Origin: Gonioctena quinquepunctata
Taxonomy: Eukaryota > Arthropoda > Insecta > Coleoptera > Chrysomelidae
Length of the DNA stretch: 64,000 bases
Assembly (NCBI GenBank): GCA_018342105.1
Contig: JAFIRS010000151.1
Span: forward strand, 124,001 to 188,000
Direction of reading: 5' to 3'
In this document: piece after piece, positions 1 to 12,556 of the stretch
Numbering within the stretch: the first letter of the stretch is position 1
Layout: every line of letters begins with the position of its first letter
Notes under the pieces: generated by a model
The model's database searches: none
What the model saw: only the letters and a program-made list of their open reading frames with translations
Told to the model about the DNA's origin: nothing
Position numbers and translations under genes: made by a program

Positions 1-742
1 GCTATCCTAATTATTGAAGAAAAAACAGGAAACTTAATACAATTTCCGCTATTGATGAATGGCTAAAAATGTATTGCCAGGAACCGATTATGAAATATAA
101 AACCAGTGTTGAAACTGTGGCTCCAAAAATATGACAATATACAAGAAGCATTTTGTGTTATTGTGCATACTTATAAAGATGTGTACGATAATAGGGAACT
201 CAAATGAAAAATTTGGTCAATTTCTTGAAAAAGTGCGGGAAAAAATCATAATTTTAAAGAAGCCCAGGAGAGAGGTGAATTTCACCTGTTTGACGTCACA
301 TCAGTCTGCACTACCTGTCATTCGAATATCTGGAATTCTAGCGGCTACAGCCAGAAATGAATATCAATATAGCATGGAAGTAATAATAGGTATTTAAGAA
401 TCGCAAATTATATTCAGTAAGCGAAATCAGGCGCCTTGAAGATCGGGAATATATGTTACACATTTCTCAAGTGCTACCTTACTACCTATTTTATAGATAA
501 TATCAGAGCTGTTAGAAACAATACTACGGATTAGTCATTAACGATAAGAAAATATATCCTAGAAGAAACCACGGAGATATGGTATTTTTACCGCAATTGA
601 TAGTAATATGAAACACCCACGTTAGGTTGATTCATACTCCCGAAAAAAAAAACACTTACATGTGTACCCAAATGCCGATATTAAAAAAATTCTCAATTGC
701 TTTCCTAATGTCCATAGCAAGGTCCGAAAATATAAGGTCGAA

Positions 743-744
<2 letters not shown>
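1..744. other. AT-rich DNA, no recognised gene
   Basis: I see no recognisable domain, repeat or RNA signal here. Short open frames on either strand have no family resemblance and no coding character that I can identify. Confidence 0.5.

Positions 745-804
<60 letters not shown>
745..804. repeat. (TA)n microsatellite
   Basis: An uninterrupted run of alternating TA of about 60 bp. Tyr-Ile repeats read in overlapping frames are an artefact of this run. Confidence 0.97.
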
Positions 805-808
<4 letters not shown>

Positions 809-1862
809 TTGTTGTAGTTCTGGATCATCAATAGAACTAAGACAATTCTAATAAACTTGACGAAATTAAATAGAAAACATATTTTGTTGATATGGTTAAT
901 TTTGTATTGCTTGGTACTTGGAGTGGAAGGAAAAACATGTGGATAACTAAGTAATATCGAGTATACACAATATAAGCAATGTTTAACAAATTCTCATAGT
1001 TCCCATCACATACCAACTGAGTGATAAAGATGTGTGTACATTCCGCCATTTATTTTTTGGAAGAGATTTCAAATTAAGAGTTATTGAATCCCACGGGCCA
1101 TAAAAACATTCCTGAGGTAGTGCCACAAAGTGAGTCAGAAGTGATATCAACATTTTCATTTTAATGGGCATCCGGTACGATTTTGTCAGTATTTGCAAGT
1201 CTTCTAACATCCCCATCACAACTATGTGTGATTTCATAACATTGGCCCACTAGATGGCGATGAAAATGAGAAAATTTCGATATTTATGCTGAATATTTCT
1301 TAACGTCCCTCGTATAGAAAATTATTTAGTGCGCAGTGAGTAAAAATTTATATATAACCATTCCCTTTGAATAATTATTTTATATAAAACAAAATCAATT
1401 TTTCAGAAAAATTATAATTCGTCTGCAATTTTCATGATTTTTATGTAAAGTTGCATTTTAAAATTCCTTAATTCTATTCTAATTCAATATTTAGAAAATG
1501 TATTTCCACGTTACTCATTAATCATTCATACAACGAATTGAGATGAACGGAAGTTCCTGGTTTGAATGTTGAACGCTGTACTGTGATGCAAGCTCACCAA
1601 AACATGGCAGAAAATATTGAAGTAATTGTTTCCCTTCCAACACCAACATAATCGGGAAAAATATCGGATGACTCGCTTGTCTTCCTACTATCAACTGGAA
1701 CCGAAAAAATCAACTACAGCTATTCAATCGTTGTGCGTGGATTTATCAGATTTGGGTAAACTGAATTTAAACATAATACGTAAAATTGAAAATCCTCAAT
1801 TAGGATTTGTGGGACAATATATTTTGTACACTAGATGACGACTCTCGTGAATGTAAACCCTG
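805..1862. other. AT-rich intergenic DNA, nothing recognised
   Basis: There is no gene, RNA or clear repeat that I can support. The short open frames do not resemble known proteins. Confidence 0.4.
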
Positions 1863-2262
1863 AATGAGCCTTTTTCCTCAGTACGAAAAATTCCCCATTA
1901 GCAGCGCTAGTAGTACGGTAGGGACAAACATTACCTAACTCACATTAAAATACATGAAAAATAAACATAAAAAAATGTTTTTGACAGAAGACGACGTTTC
2001 AGGAGCCAAATTAAAATTAATTATGTACCAACATTAAAACGGTGGCTTGTTCGGCGAAATCTTAAAATTTCCGGGAAAAAAATGAATTAATTGACATGTC
2101 ATTACACAAGGTTTAGTTATTATGCAGCCTTATTTTTGAACTCTGATATTAGACGTTTAAAATAATTATAAATTTTAAATTGATTTGAGAATGAAAAATG
2201 AGTCAAATATATTTGATAATTGAGATAAATTTAATACATTACAGTGAATATGATTCAGTAAC

Positions 2263-2324
2263 CAATAGACCAACGCGGCGGTCTCAATAGACCAACGCGG
2301 CGGTCTCAATAGACCAACGCACCG
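2263..2324. repeat. 22 bp tandem repeat, about 2.8 copies
   Basis: The unit CAATAGACCAACGCGGCGGT plus CT occurs twice exactly, followed by a partial third copy ending ACGCACCG. It is GC-rich compared with its surroundings and is absent from the related copy near 23.5 kb, so it is a local expansion. Confidence 0.9.
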
Positions 2325-2408
2325 TTTTCGCGCACAAATATCACTCACAATGCCTCCTTCTTTTTACCAGCTTAAACTACAAACACCAAATCACTCGTTT
2401 TTGGTACA

Positions 2409-2580
2409 ACTTTGCACAAAATGTAACCGGTTTTATCGAAAAAATACTCCTTCTTCAACAGTTGAACCTAACGTTTCACATTTACTAAATTTCATCTGTT
2501 AAAGGTGAAAAGTTAGGTTATTTGTAACTGTTGAAGGGAGTATTTTTTTCGATAAAACCGGCTATATTTTGTGCAAAGTT
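2409..2580. repeat. Long hairpin inside the MITE
   Basis: The left arm begins CTTTGCACAAAAT and contains CCGGTTTTATCGAAAAAATA. The right arm is its imperfect complement and ends ATATTTTGTGCAAAG. The arms are about 75-80 bp around a short loop near CATTTACTAAATTTC. A related hairpin segment appears in the 23.5 kb copy. Confidence 0.8.
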
Positions 2581-2969
2581 TCGGGTTCGTGTTCAGGAGG
2601 CATAAACACGTAAAAAAAGTCAAACCGCTATTTTCAGGGAGCATGAGCATTATTAATAATTCAACTATATCCCTTAAATAACACCATCTTAAATGGAGAA
2701 GGTTTGATGTTTGTCCCTACCACAAGTGCTGCCTCTCGTGACAAATTTGCCACACTATACTCAGGCTCATTGTACCACATTCATTATTAATCAACTGTCA
2801 ATGGTTCGCATGGCTATATTTAAATACATCAGACAAAAAGTCGAAAAGCTTTATGTAATATCGAGTATAATATACAGTACAAAGTTCCCATCAAATAAAA
2901 TGATAGTTTAAAAAAACTAAAAAACGATATAAGCAATAAGTTAAAAATTATTAGAATAAAGTAATTGAC

Positions 2970-3460
2970 CAAAAAAATTCCTCTTATTTAAAAAAAGCAT
3001 GAGTTGCTTGATATCAGTAATTGGGAAAAGTAAGTAAAGAGCACCCCACGCTTTTTTACAAAAAAGCAAATTTTTTGGTCAATGACTTTATTATTATTTT
3101 AAACTATTAGTCCATATTGCTATAATTTAATTTTTAACTTATTGGTCGATATTGCTACAAAAGACTAAAAAAATACGGGAGAAAAACTCTTCGATTGATT
3201 TATCCACATGGGATGGAAGTTTTACTAAATTTTAGTGAATGTGCGGATACCAGCCAGCGCATTTACCATATATTTGTAATATTTTTTTTTTACAATTTTG
3301 GTGAGAATATCAGGTCAAATTTATGAAATTATTGTATTGTTATCGGTTCTTAATACGTGGGCAAAATTTCGAATAATTCGGACGTCTGGAAGTGGGGGAA
3401 AATGAATTTCAAAGATTCCGTTACATACATACAGGTGAAGCTGAAAAATCGTGTATAAAA
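2970..3460. repeat. Dispersed repeat, copy 1 (second copy about 51110-51880)
   Basis: Several blocks recur in the same order near 51.1-51.9 kb: GCTTGATATCAGT, AAATACGGGAGAAAA, TTCGGACGTCTGGAAGTGG and CATACAGGTGAAGCT. There is no coding content. The family resembles a degenerate non-autonomous transposon, but its termini could not be placed. Confidence 0.6.
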
Positions 3461-4295
3461 TTAAAAACTCCGGAAAGTATGAATATTATTGACCCGTAAA
3501 TCATGAATTATAACGACAAAACGTAAAAATATTGCATTTCTCTCGTTGAGAAGACTATCTTATCCGAACGCATAAAAAAATTGGTCAAGTGCGAGCAAGG
3601 GTTTCGTACTTGTAACTATTTTATCTAAACGAGTGGGTTATTTTCAAGGTTAATATAAGTGAAGAGCATGTTTAACCAAACGTATGAACATCCAAACTTG
3701 TTTATTTCCAAATCACTATCTTGAAAAAAAAATCTGGACTGGATGAACTCGGGACATGGTCGCATCTGCGAATTGCTCTCTCGGCCACAATAGTGACGCA
3801 ATTTTTCGATTATTTAATCGAATGTGCAGTCTCATAGAAAAAACTAAGAAACATATGGATACGGCAGCTATCTTATTGTGTTTTCCTTTTGATGTACGGG
3901 GTACGAACCCAAAAAATATACATGGACGAGCAATATTTTCTTGATTTGTGCTCTGTAAAGCTCAGCTACATTCTAAAAATACTACAATTATTTTAATTTT
4001 CATGACAAATTTCACATCTCAAAAAAACATTAATATTTAATTTGAATAATTCTCCAATAAGTATTTTATCCACCTTGGAGGGATTTTTTCGGTAAATTGT
4101 TATCGAAAATCAATACAATTCTATTAGAACGCACACAATCACCTAATAAAATAGATAATTCGCAACATATGTGGTTTTTGCATTGGTATAAAATAATTAG
4201 CCCTTAGGATGAGTACTATCAGACTATATTTCTGGTTGTCATGTCCCTTTTTGCGTTGCTCCATATAGGGCTTCGATTTCGACAAATGAAAATAT
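3461..4295. other. AT-rich DNA, nothing recognised
   Basis: There are short open frames only, including one of 62 codons at 3756-3944, with no recognisable product. Confidence 0.4.
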
Positions 4296-4376
4296 CGGGG
4301 CTAGTAGCTCATTGGTACGAGCGTTAGTCTTGTAGCCACTGTTTCCACCCGACGTGGGTTCAACTCCCAGTGAAAA
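4296..4376 (+). repeat. tRNA-like sequence, probable SINE head
   Basis: A box-A-like TAGCTCATTGG (4305-4315) with D-arm complement GCTC/GAGC is followed by a box-B GGTTCAACTCC (4357-4367) inside a T-arm-like stem GTGGG/CCCAG. Together these form an internal RNA polymerase III promoter layout. The acceptor ends do not pair and the anticodon stem is poor, so it is not a working tRNA gene. A tRNA-derived SINE or tRNA pseudogene is the best reading. Confidence 0.6.
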
Positions 4377-5292
4377 CTTTTTCAACGCTCCAAGAGTGGT
4401 TTCTGATCCCACTATACAAGGTAAGGTCCCCGTGATCCTAACTCGTTTTCATTAACTTCTGAGGGTTGGTAAAACAACTAAGAAAGCGGTTAAAAATAAT
4501 ATCCTAAACATAATATATCGAGAAACAAATTAATAATTTTTACTTCTCAGTTTCTTTTTCCTAGTGATCATTATGAAGATGCGGCTATATTTCCCAGCAA
4601 TTACCAATGTATCATTTGGAATATTTATAGAGATTCTACCACTTATCACTAATGAATTCTATTCTATTATATTGAATTATATTTACGCTTTTAACATGAA
4701 TCAGCTTTGCGGCGATTCTTGGAATTTAGAACCTCGTCTAGTACTAGATAATCAAAGAAACCAGTATGATCGAGAAAGCGCTGGAAAAATAAATGTTTTC
4801 GGGAATTATTTGTTTTTCCGAATCAGCTTCCGTACGTTTGAATAAGTCAGAAATGCATATTTGTTTTTGAAGCAATTCTAAAGAATAATAAAAAGAGCAA
4901 TTTTAAAATCCTGAGGAAATCAATTTCTAAAGGCATGGTAATTTTTTATTTTTTATTTGATTGATACATAGAAGAAAGGAAGGAAAATACAGGTATTTGA
5001 ATGAACGCGAACATAAAGTCGCGTACAGAACAGAACACCTTATCGTAACATCGTCGTGTAACGATGTTTTACTATACGATGTTCAGTTCTTATCTGTTCG
5101 CAACTTTACACCCCAAAATTATCTCATCGAACTCGGTCGACACTACAAAATGTTCAAGGCGGCGCGGCGTTCGGTACGATTTTCTGTTCATGTCTGTACG
5201 CGGCTTTACAGAACATCGCGGGTAACATTATGCCGTCCCATCAGTTCGTGCGATTCTTCCAAGAAAGGTGAACATTGCAGCTGCAGTCTATA
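4377..5292. other. Unrecognised DNA with a weak inverted motif
   Basis: There is no recognised gene. Between about 4995 and 5225, GTCGCGTACAGAACAG and a diverged complement CTGTACGCGGCTTTA form an imperfect foldback. ACAGAACACCTTATC here resembles the complement of sequence near 8040-8060. This may be the outer remnant of a repeat split by the 5293-7703 element. A 117-codon open frame at 4961-5314 has no recognisable domain. Confidence 0.3.
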
Positions 5293-7703
5293 CAGGGTGT
5301 CCCAAACTCGATAGCCTATTAGACGTTTCTGGAGAACGGGACACAGGATAATTTTGAAAATTTGGTTTCATGGGTAATTAGTTCTGCTCAATCGATCTAA
5401 AATATTTTCAGCGCTGCAGCGTTGCCGCTTATATTGAAAAGTACAACAACTTTGATATTTTAAATGAGTCACCCTGTATATCATTGCATTTTTTGCTTTG
5501 CTATGGCTTTACGATCATGACGAGTATGATACTTCCCTATACCTATCTCAAGCGGTTTCCTTATTTTTTGTGCAAATCCTTCAATGAAATATTTATTACT
5601 GCGGTAATTGGACTCTTACAAAGCTGACATTTTGGGTGTAGTTTACCAATGTTCTGTGCATTAGTTATGTCTAAGGGAATTCGTTCTCCATTATACAGGG
5701 TCGTTCAAAATTTGTGATTTTTCCAATAGATATAAAAATGATGAAAAGTACATTTTTTTAAATGGAACATTTTTTATATTACCGAATATCCTGAAAGACT
5801 ATTAAAGTTCCTTTCAAATTATGTATCATGTTCCTATACCTAAATAGTCTGGTTTCCGAAATTAAAGAAGTTTCTATACAAATTTAAAATATCGCTATTT
5901 GAATATGACAGAAACACCATGAAAATCACTGCTTGTCAAACTAAAAGATTGTCTTGCTCTTTACTGGTTACGGCACACTACTTAAGGGGAATTATGATTT
6001 TTAACAGACACAGGTTTTTCAAATATCCTGTATGAAATATAAGATAAGGACAACCGAACTTAGCATACTTTGTTCAAATCTGAATTGAAATTTCAGCTCA
6101 CTGTCTTTCTAGGTTCATGCCATATTAGTTTTGGCGAAGACTGTATTATCACCAATATCCAGCGAACAGTTAGAAATAGATAAGGGACATACTGGACAAA
6201 CATTTATCAGATTGGGGAGTATAAAAAAAGATTTATGAACGTTTTTCTAAATTGCCAACACATGTTTTTCAAGTACCTTCTATAGTGGATTCATTTAATT
6301 TCCGATAGAAAAAATATAAAACGATTAGGACATGCTTGGTGAAAGTTATTGGTATTTTTCAGTATAATGCGAATATGGCATAATATACAGGGTGTCCCAT
6401 TTAAATAAAATGACTTATGGCCGTGTGTCCTAATCACCTACAAAAATATGTTTTTCAGACACCCTGTATAAAATATGGTCAAATCATTCGATGTTAGTGA
6501 AATTACTCAATATTTTCTGGATGAAAGTTGAATTTGAGTCTTGTGTGGGTAACAGATAAGGAGGTATTTGAATTCAAGTTGGTCCCATTTTGGTATCAAA
6601 ACAATTATAAAATAATCAATACTCAATAAACGGTAGAGATAGGTATACGACATGTTGAGTAAAAGTTATTTGTATTTGTCAGTGGAATCCTAAAACAGAA
6701 TGAAATGCTGGGTGTTCCATTTAAAATTCCAAATTCCATTCACTACATCCGTGAAAATATTTTTAAGAGCTAGATCGCAGTCTCTTATCGTGGGATACAA
6801 AATTTCGAGTATTTATATCTCAGATCTCCAGAAACGTCCAATAGGCCATCGAGTTTGGAATATCCTGTATATTAATCATTCTTTGTACAATCAGTTCGTC
6901 ATCTTATCATTCCATACACTTCAATTCACTACAGAACCTTCTGCATGTTCTCGCTATAATTTGATCATATTGAACATGAAGATAAACAATTTCATCAAAA
7001 CTTCATTTTGATGAAATTGCCCTCCATTTTGATTCTTTTCTGATCAAAATTTTGGTAATGAATGCGCAAACGTTTTATTATTAATGCACTAATTGTCGAA
7101 TTTTCATAATAACGTATTCCATGACGTTTAATACAAAATATGGCAAATTAATCCGATTTTTATAGAAACTTGCTTTTATTTCACCAGGCTATTTAGGTAT
7201 AGGAACATGATACATCATTTGAAAAGACCTTTAATTGTCTTTTAGGATATTCGATAATATACAAATGTACTTTTCACCATTTTTGTATCTATCGGAAAAA
7301 TCGCAAATTTTGAACGACCCTGTATAATGGAGAACGAATTCCCTAAGACATAACTATTGCACAGAACATTGGTAAACTACACCAAAAATTTCAGCATTGT
7401 ACGAGTCCAAATACCACAATAAGAAACATTTAATATGTTTTGCATAAAAAATAAGGAAATCAATGAATTTCTCGAAAACCGCTTGAGATAGATATAGGGA
7501 AGTATTATACAAAAATGATCGTAAAGCAATAGCAAAGCGAAAAAATTCAATAATATACAGGATGTCTCATTTAAAATACCAAAGTTGTTAAAATATTTTA
7601 GATCGATAGAGCAAAACTAATTACCCAAGAAACCAAATTTTCAGAATAATCCTGTGCCCATTCTCCAGAAACGTCTAATAGCCCATCGAGTTTGGACACC
7701 CTG
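5293..7703. mobile_element. 2.4 kb element with about 570 bp terminal inverted repeats
   Basis: The left end CAGGGTGTCCCAAACTCGAT and the right end ATCGAGTTTGGACACCCTG are inverted, and TA lies immediately outside both. The complementarity extends inward to about 5850 and 7180. Matching points include TATCTCAAGCGGTTT / AAACCGCTTGAGATA and AATTTGTGATTTTTCC / GAAAAATCGCAAATTT. No transposase remains. The terminal motif recurs inside, near 6391-6473, near 6709 and as a 45 bp block at 6822-6866, so the element is a mosaic of related ends. TA flanks suggest a Tc1/mariner-like mobiliser; this is inference. Confidence 0.8.
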
Positions 7704-7709
7704 TATAGT

Positions 7710-8829
7710 TATGCGCGCTATCAGTAGATAAAAAAGGTGGTGGTAGAAATAATTATATACAAGTTCTCCCCAGTAATTATAATGTCGTCAAACAAAATAT
7801 ATTTTTCTTGAATAACTTATATAAAATTAAGAATTCTGTTCACTCCATACCGATAATTTAAATTGACTAAACGGTAAAATGTTCGCACGTCGGTCCAAAC
7901 ATGCGAACATAGGGTGCAACATCGACAACAACCTTCCTTTAATGCGACGCGACGGCGACGTCGAAATACCGACTACGGATGGAATGCTGCAATATTTACG
8001 GTGTTCTGTTCCGATGCCGTCCAGACTCAAAGGTACGCGGCAGTGTTAAGATAAGATGTTCTGTATATGTTTATAGGTACGTGACTTTCGAAATATTTTG
8101 ATCCTTTTCTGTACGTCCCATTCCATTCTGATATGTTCGGGAAAATCCAAACAAATATCTACTGAATTCAATAATTTATTTTGTATGTTAATACTACTTT
8201 CCCTTTCTCCGTAATAAAATGAGATGTTGGTTATTTTCATCTCTGATTGTTTCAAAGGATGCATGTTGACTGACTGAGGAAATGTTAGTATGATTTGTCT
8301 TCCGTAGATTCTAGAAAACATTTGTCGAAGGAGTATTGATTTCTATATTTATTTTTAGAATTCGCATAGCTCACCTGTGATTCGATTAGTATAATTGGGA
8401 GAGTGGCTGCCTAAATATAACCGATAAAATAAATATTTTCATTGAAATGGGCGGAAATCATTATGGTGAACAGGTATACGGTATACTATACTAACATCCT
8501 ATTTCTTATTGATATTATCTCTTAGAGGGTAATAATTTCAGAAAAAGTTCAGTAATGTGTTAATCCAAGTTTTTTGCCCTTTTCATTTATTTGACATATA
8601 AATTAGTTGAAACAATACATTTGTACATGAGCCGCATTTTTATAGTGAAAGATCGTATAATAGACTCATCTTGTGCTCGAAAATAAAAGTTAGATTATTT
8701 ACTGGATGGAGTCTTCTCAACCAATCGTTCAGGAAAATGGTGATAAACGGTTGTTAACTTTCCCATATAAGAAAATACCCCATTCTGGCAACTTATTTTT
8801 TTTACCAAAAAGTTGCATTGAAAGGCGTG

Positions 8830-8830
<1 letters not shown>
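7710..8830. other. AT-rich DNA, nothing recognised
   Basis: Short minus-strand open frames at 7827-8030 and 8046-8321 have no recognisable product. Part of this stretch may be the far side of the repeat noted at 4995-5225. Confidence 0.35.

Positions 8831-8879
<49 letters not shown>
8831..8879. repeat. (TA)n microsatellite
   Basis: About 49 bp of alternating TA, ending at ATATAG. Confidence 0.96.
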
Positions 8880-8882
<3 letters not shown>

Positions 8883-9619
8883 AGTATTATTCAGAAAAAC
8901 ACACACATACGCATTTGGGTAAACCATTGAATTATTTCACAGAATCCAGAAACCTTTTCATGTAACGGTTTCATTTTTTAGGGTACATTACCTGTCGAAA
9001 AACTGCATCACCTGTTGCTAAATTTTTGGGAAAAAATATAGCATGTTGCAAATAAACAAGAAAGATGAGTAGACAAAATCAGACACAGGCAATTTTGAAA
9101 TCGGGGTCGGAGGGCTATACAAATGAAAAAGTATAACGCAATAAGATGATTCTCATTCCATCAGAAACTCTAGAAATAAGTTGGATTGTCAGTGAGGGCA
9201 TGTGTCTAAGCAAATCCAGTTTTTTCACCCAATACCGACGCTTATATACCTGTCATGATGCACCTATCACCTATGACACCCATAAAAAAACGTTGGCACG
9301 TCCAGTCGGAAAGGTAGAGTTCAGAATTTATTTATTGATTCTGAAATTGCTATCAATCAAGCTAACAAATCGTGTCGGAAAAAAATGAAAATGCTCATTG
9401 GAAACAAAAACAGCATATTTATTTTTGTATAAACCTTGAACTCTTTAATCAAGGATTCAAATCTCCCTAAAAAAATAAATATTTCTATTTAATCTGACGC
9501 AAATAAAAAAAGTGTAACCAGCAGACAAGGATAAAGACAATAGTTACTTGGGTTTCATTCAATCTAAATATAATTCAGAAAAATAATAACAAATTTTCAT
9601 TTATATATAGTTTAACTAA

Positions 9620-9965
9620 CTCAATAGTATCTGATTGACACAAGCGAATGAACTTCCAATGAAAGGATAGAGGGTACCCAAACAAAAATTATTATTTCTC
9701 ATGAATGGTAATTTACAGCGATTTTTTATTTGTGTGTACCTACATTTTAGAGAAAAAAGTTGTGGAGCTCATGAAGCTCCCTCAAATGATTTATTATATA
9801 TTGGTATGAAAACGAAATTTTTTTTTTCAATCTGTCAATAGCCCGCCATTTTAAAACTATTGAACCGATTCGATCTATCTTCGAACTCATCTGAGGTATT
9901 GATGAAAAGTATTTTTGTGCCGAATTTCGTTCCATTCGGTTGAAAAATGTAGCCTCCACATTGTT
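9620..9965. repeat. Dispersed repeat, copy 1 (second copy about 18865-19150)
   Basis: The blocks ATCTGATTGACACAA, GAATGGTAATTTACAG, TTGGTATGAAAA and CCGCCATTTTAAA occur in the same order and orientation near 18.87-19.15 kb with moderate divergence. No coding function was recognised. The 127-codon minus-strand open frame across 9747-10130 includes this repeat and is not a credible gene. Confidence 0.6.
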
Positions 9966-11640
9966 AACCAGTTTCGTTATATCCCATACTCCCATACATA
10001 TAGATATATAAACTTTCGTATTGATAGTATTTTTGGGTTCTGGGGACCACTCGGGGGACCACGATGATGATGATTTTGTTTTTCTATTGAAATCTACCCA
10101 AAAACTCCGCGGGACCAACAGATCCTGCATAAAGAAATCCTAAAAAAATTGGCATTTTTTTCCATGCATGAAAAAACTTCAATCTTCACTAGTAGTATAT
10201 TTTTTTATTTAATGTTAGTGGGTCCAAAAGAGGTCTTCTTCCGGGGAACCAAATCCATTTCCCACGGGCCAGAGAACTTTATTCAGGCAGTCTAAATTTT
10301 AAAAAAAACGCTCATGGATGGCCCGCAACTGCTTCTTGAGCTACCACCTGTTGAAATAACGAAATTTTAGATAGGTAATCGGATTTTATTACATGACGAA
10401 GGTTAGAAAAAGTATAGTAGGTATGTGAGTTTGGATTATATTACATGAGGAAGGCAATATCTGAATGTTACTTTATCCTTTTGATTATATATCTAATGGC
10501 ACAGAAAAAATGACCATTGGAATAGAAAAGTTTACTAGTTCAAAAACGATATCCTGTTTATTTCCTGTAGTATTCATAACTTCTTATGCCCAACCGAAAT
10601 TCGTCGAACGCATACACTCATATGAAAAAAAAAACAGTTGGTGTTTCAGCTTGGGAAAATAGAACGTATAGAAAGTTGCACCATCATCAGAGAGGCAGGC
10701 AGTCCGCGGTAATACGTTTTCCGCGAATATCCTGCAATCAGACTTCTAGGAACCGACACAAACGTGTACAGGCTTTCATAGTATACAATCTCCGTCCCAC
10801 ACGAAGATCGGACAAAGACAGATACAGCGGTTAGTCAAGACACACCTGCAACTCGGCTCGCTCTCTGCATAATACCGGGAAATTCGAAATTTGAAGGGCA
10901 GGTATAAAATATGTCTGAAAGAGAGGCATCGTGAAATAACAGTGGCGCACTTTGTAAAATTTGTTTATATGCATTTCTCGTATATAATGCCGGGTCCACA
11001 TTAAACCAACAAAATTAAAACTGCCAAGAGATAAAATGCAAACAAAAGTTTTTAGATTATCTTTTGTTTCGTAGAATTAGTTTTCTCCGCGACGTAATAA
11101 TTCTGAAATAATTTGTAATAATAGAATGTAAACATTCTTACTCCTGAGTTAGAATATTTATTCTGAAACACTTGCTTCTTATGTGGTTTGCATTTATTTT
11201 CATTCTATAACAAGGTAGGTACATAATGAATATTCCGTATTCGAACTAAACGACATACCTAGATTGCCATGGATTTCAAAACTGTCAGTGACAGATGTAA
11301 GTGGCGGCGTCGTAATAATTATTTTCAGCCAAGTTCTAATTTAACTAAAATAATGAGTAAAAAATCGAATGAATCAGATATGGAATTTCATAATACCTAC
11401 TCCACCTGAAACTACAAATTATGCAAATAATATGAGCGAGAACCTGCTGCCGCAAAAATCGAGACATGGATATGAAAAATATTTGCAACAAGAAAAGTAT
11501 TATTAGCAACAAGAAAAGAAAACGGACTCCGAAAATGTATTAATTGCATCTTCCGGTGATTTATAAAAAAAATTGAAATCCTCGACACATGAAATCGATA
11601 TTTCAAAATACAAAAAATCAAAACTTTGTTAAAACGCTAA
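9966..11640. other. Mostly unique DNA, no gene recognised
   Basis: I found no homologous frame. The part at about 10670-10930 is less AT-rich than its neighbours and contains a TATAAAA (10903-10909). Short open frames at 10465-10834 are without recognisable domains. Confidence 0.35.
10903..10909 (+). promoter_or_regulatory. Candidate TATA box
   Basis: GGTATAAAATATG lies at the downstream edge of a locally GC-richer block. It could mark a plus-strand promoter, possibly for the SOCS gene 4.4 kb downstream. The only evidence is the motif and the composition change, so this is weak. Confidence 0.18.
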
Positions 11641-11995
11641 GAAATCGAAGGTTTTTACAGAAGAAAATGTTAGGCAATTCTTAGAAAATACTTCGGATGA
11701 GATATATTTAGCCACAAGGGCAACAAAAATTATAATTTAAATAGCAATTTTAATAAAACATAGTTTTTATTTTTAGGTCGCCCTTGTCATTGATGTTTTG
11801 GGGGCTTGTCGCAAGAATGCGCTTTACAGCTTAATATTTCTGTCATTAAAGATTTGGGATCCGCAATACTAATTGCAATTCCTAATACAAAAACTAAAAA
11901 ACCAAGAGAGTTTACAATCGCGGGATATTTTTATAATATTGTAAAGAAATACTGGGCTCTGATACCTTGTAATGTTACATCTGATGATTTTTTAC

Positions 11996-12242
11996 CCGAC
12001 TGCGCGACGCAAAGGAGGGTAATTTGTTTATCATGTATGTATGTTCGTTCTTTTGTGGCGCTCTAGAGACCAAACGATTTTGATGATTCTTACGTCAATC
12101 GAATTGTCTTAATCTTGCGAGTGACACTCAAGACATGACAGTAATCAAAATTCAATATGGCGACAACCAGACGCCATATTGTGAATAAAGACATGACAGT
12201 AATAATCAAAATTCAATATGGCGACAACCAGACTAACTAAAG
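11996..12242 (+). repeat. Dispersed repeat (ACCCGACTGCGCGACGC family), copy 1
   Basis: It begins ACCCGACTGCGCGACGCAAA and includes CTCTAGAGACCAAACG and CAATATGGCGACAACCAGAC. The same order is found on the opposite strand at about 27690-27915. A 43 bp block starting AGACATGACAGTAAT is directly duplicated (about 12132-12174 and 12187-12232). It interrupts the Crypton relic just before its C-terminal half. Confidence 0.75.
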
Positions 12243-12263
12243 AGTGTAAAATAAAAGTTAATT

Positions 12264-12556
12264 TAAAAATAAAAAACCCGACTGCGTAAAAAGTTAACTT
12301 CAAAGAAGATGGAAACAAGATGACCAGAAAATATTGTCAAAAATTATGTTTTAAGGGGTTAACTAGTAAACTTAATACTGTTAACACTCTCACGCAGACG
12401 GAGGCAATAATATATCTTCAATTTAAATTAAAGAAGATGTCTCCGATTGCGTGAGATTAAGTTTAATAGTTAACCTCTAAAATCAATATTTTCTGGTCAT
12501 CTTGTTTCCATCTTTTTTAAAGAAAACTTTTTACACAGTCGGGTTTTTTTATTTTT
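12264..12556. mobile_element. Near-perfect hairpin MITE
   Basis: The arms begin AAAAATAAAAAACCCGACTG and close with CAGTCGGGTTTTTTTATTTT. Inside, GATGGAAACAAGATGACCAG pairs with CTGGTCATCTTGTTTCCATC. The fold centres near 12420. Partial copies lie at about 25225-25385 and 27370-27450. There is no coding sequence. Confidence 0.85.

Larger units (their letters stand above)
1863..2771. mobile_element. MITE-like element, copy 1 of a dispersed family
   Basis: The ends are imperfect inverted repeats. The left end begins AATGAGCC and runs to GGTAGGGACAAAC. The right end reads GTTTGTCCCTACC and runs out to GGCTCATT, so each arm is roughly 65 bp. A second copy lies at about 23463-24281 and shares the internal GATAAAACCGGCTATATTTT stretch and the right end (CTACCACAAGTGCTGCCTCT). 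There is no transposase. Inside are a 22 bp tandem repeat and a large hairpin. No clear target duplication was found, so the superfamily is undecided. Confidence 0.7.

Noticed and set aside
622..851. Tyr/Ile-repeat open frames on both strands
   Set aside because: They are created by the (TA)n run and have no protein character outside it.
4296..4376. Functional tRNA gene
   Set aside because: Boxes A and B are present, but the acceptor and anticodon stems do not pair properly.
9747..10130. Minus-strand protein of 127 codons
   Set aside because: It overlaps a dispersed non-coding repeat, has no recognisable domain, and the second repeat copy does not keep the frame open.
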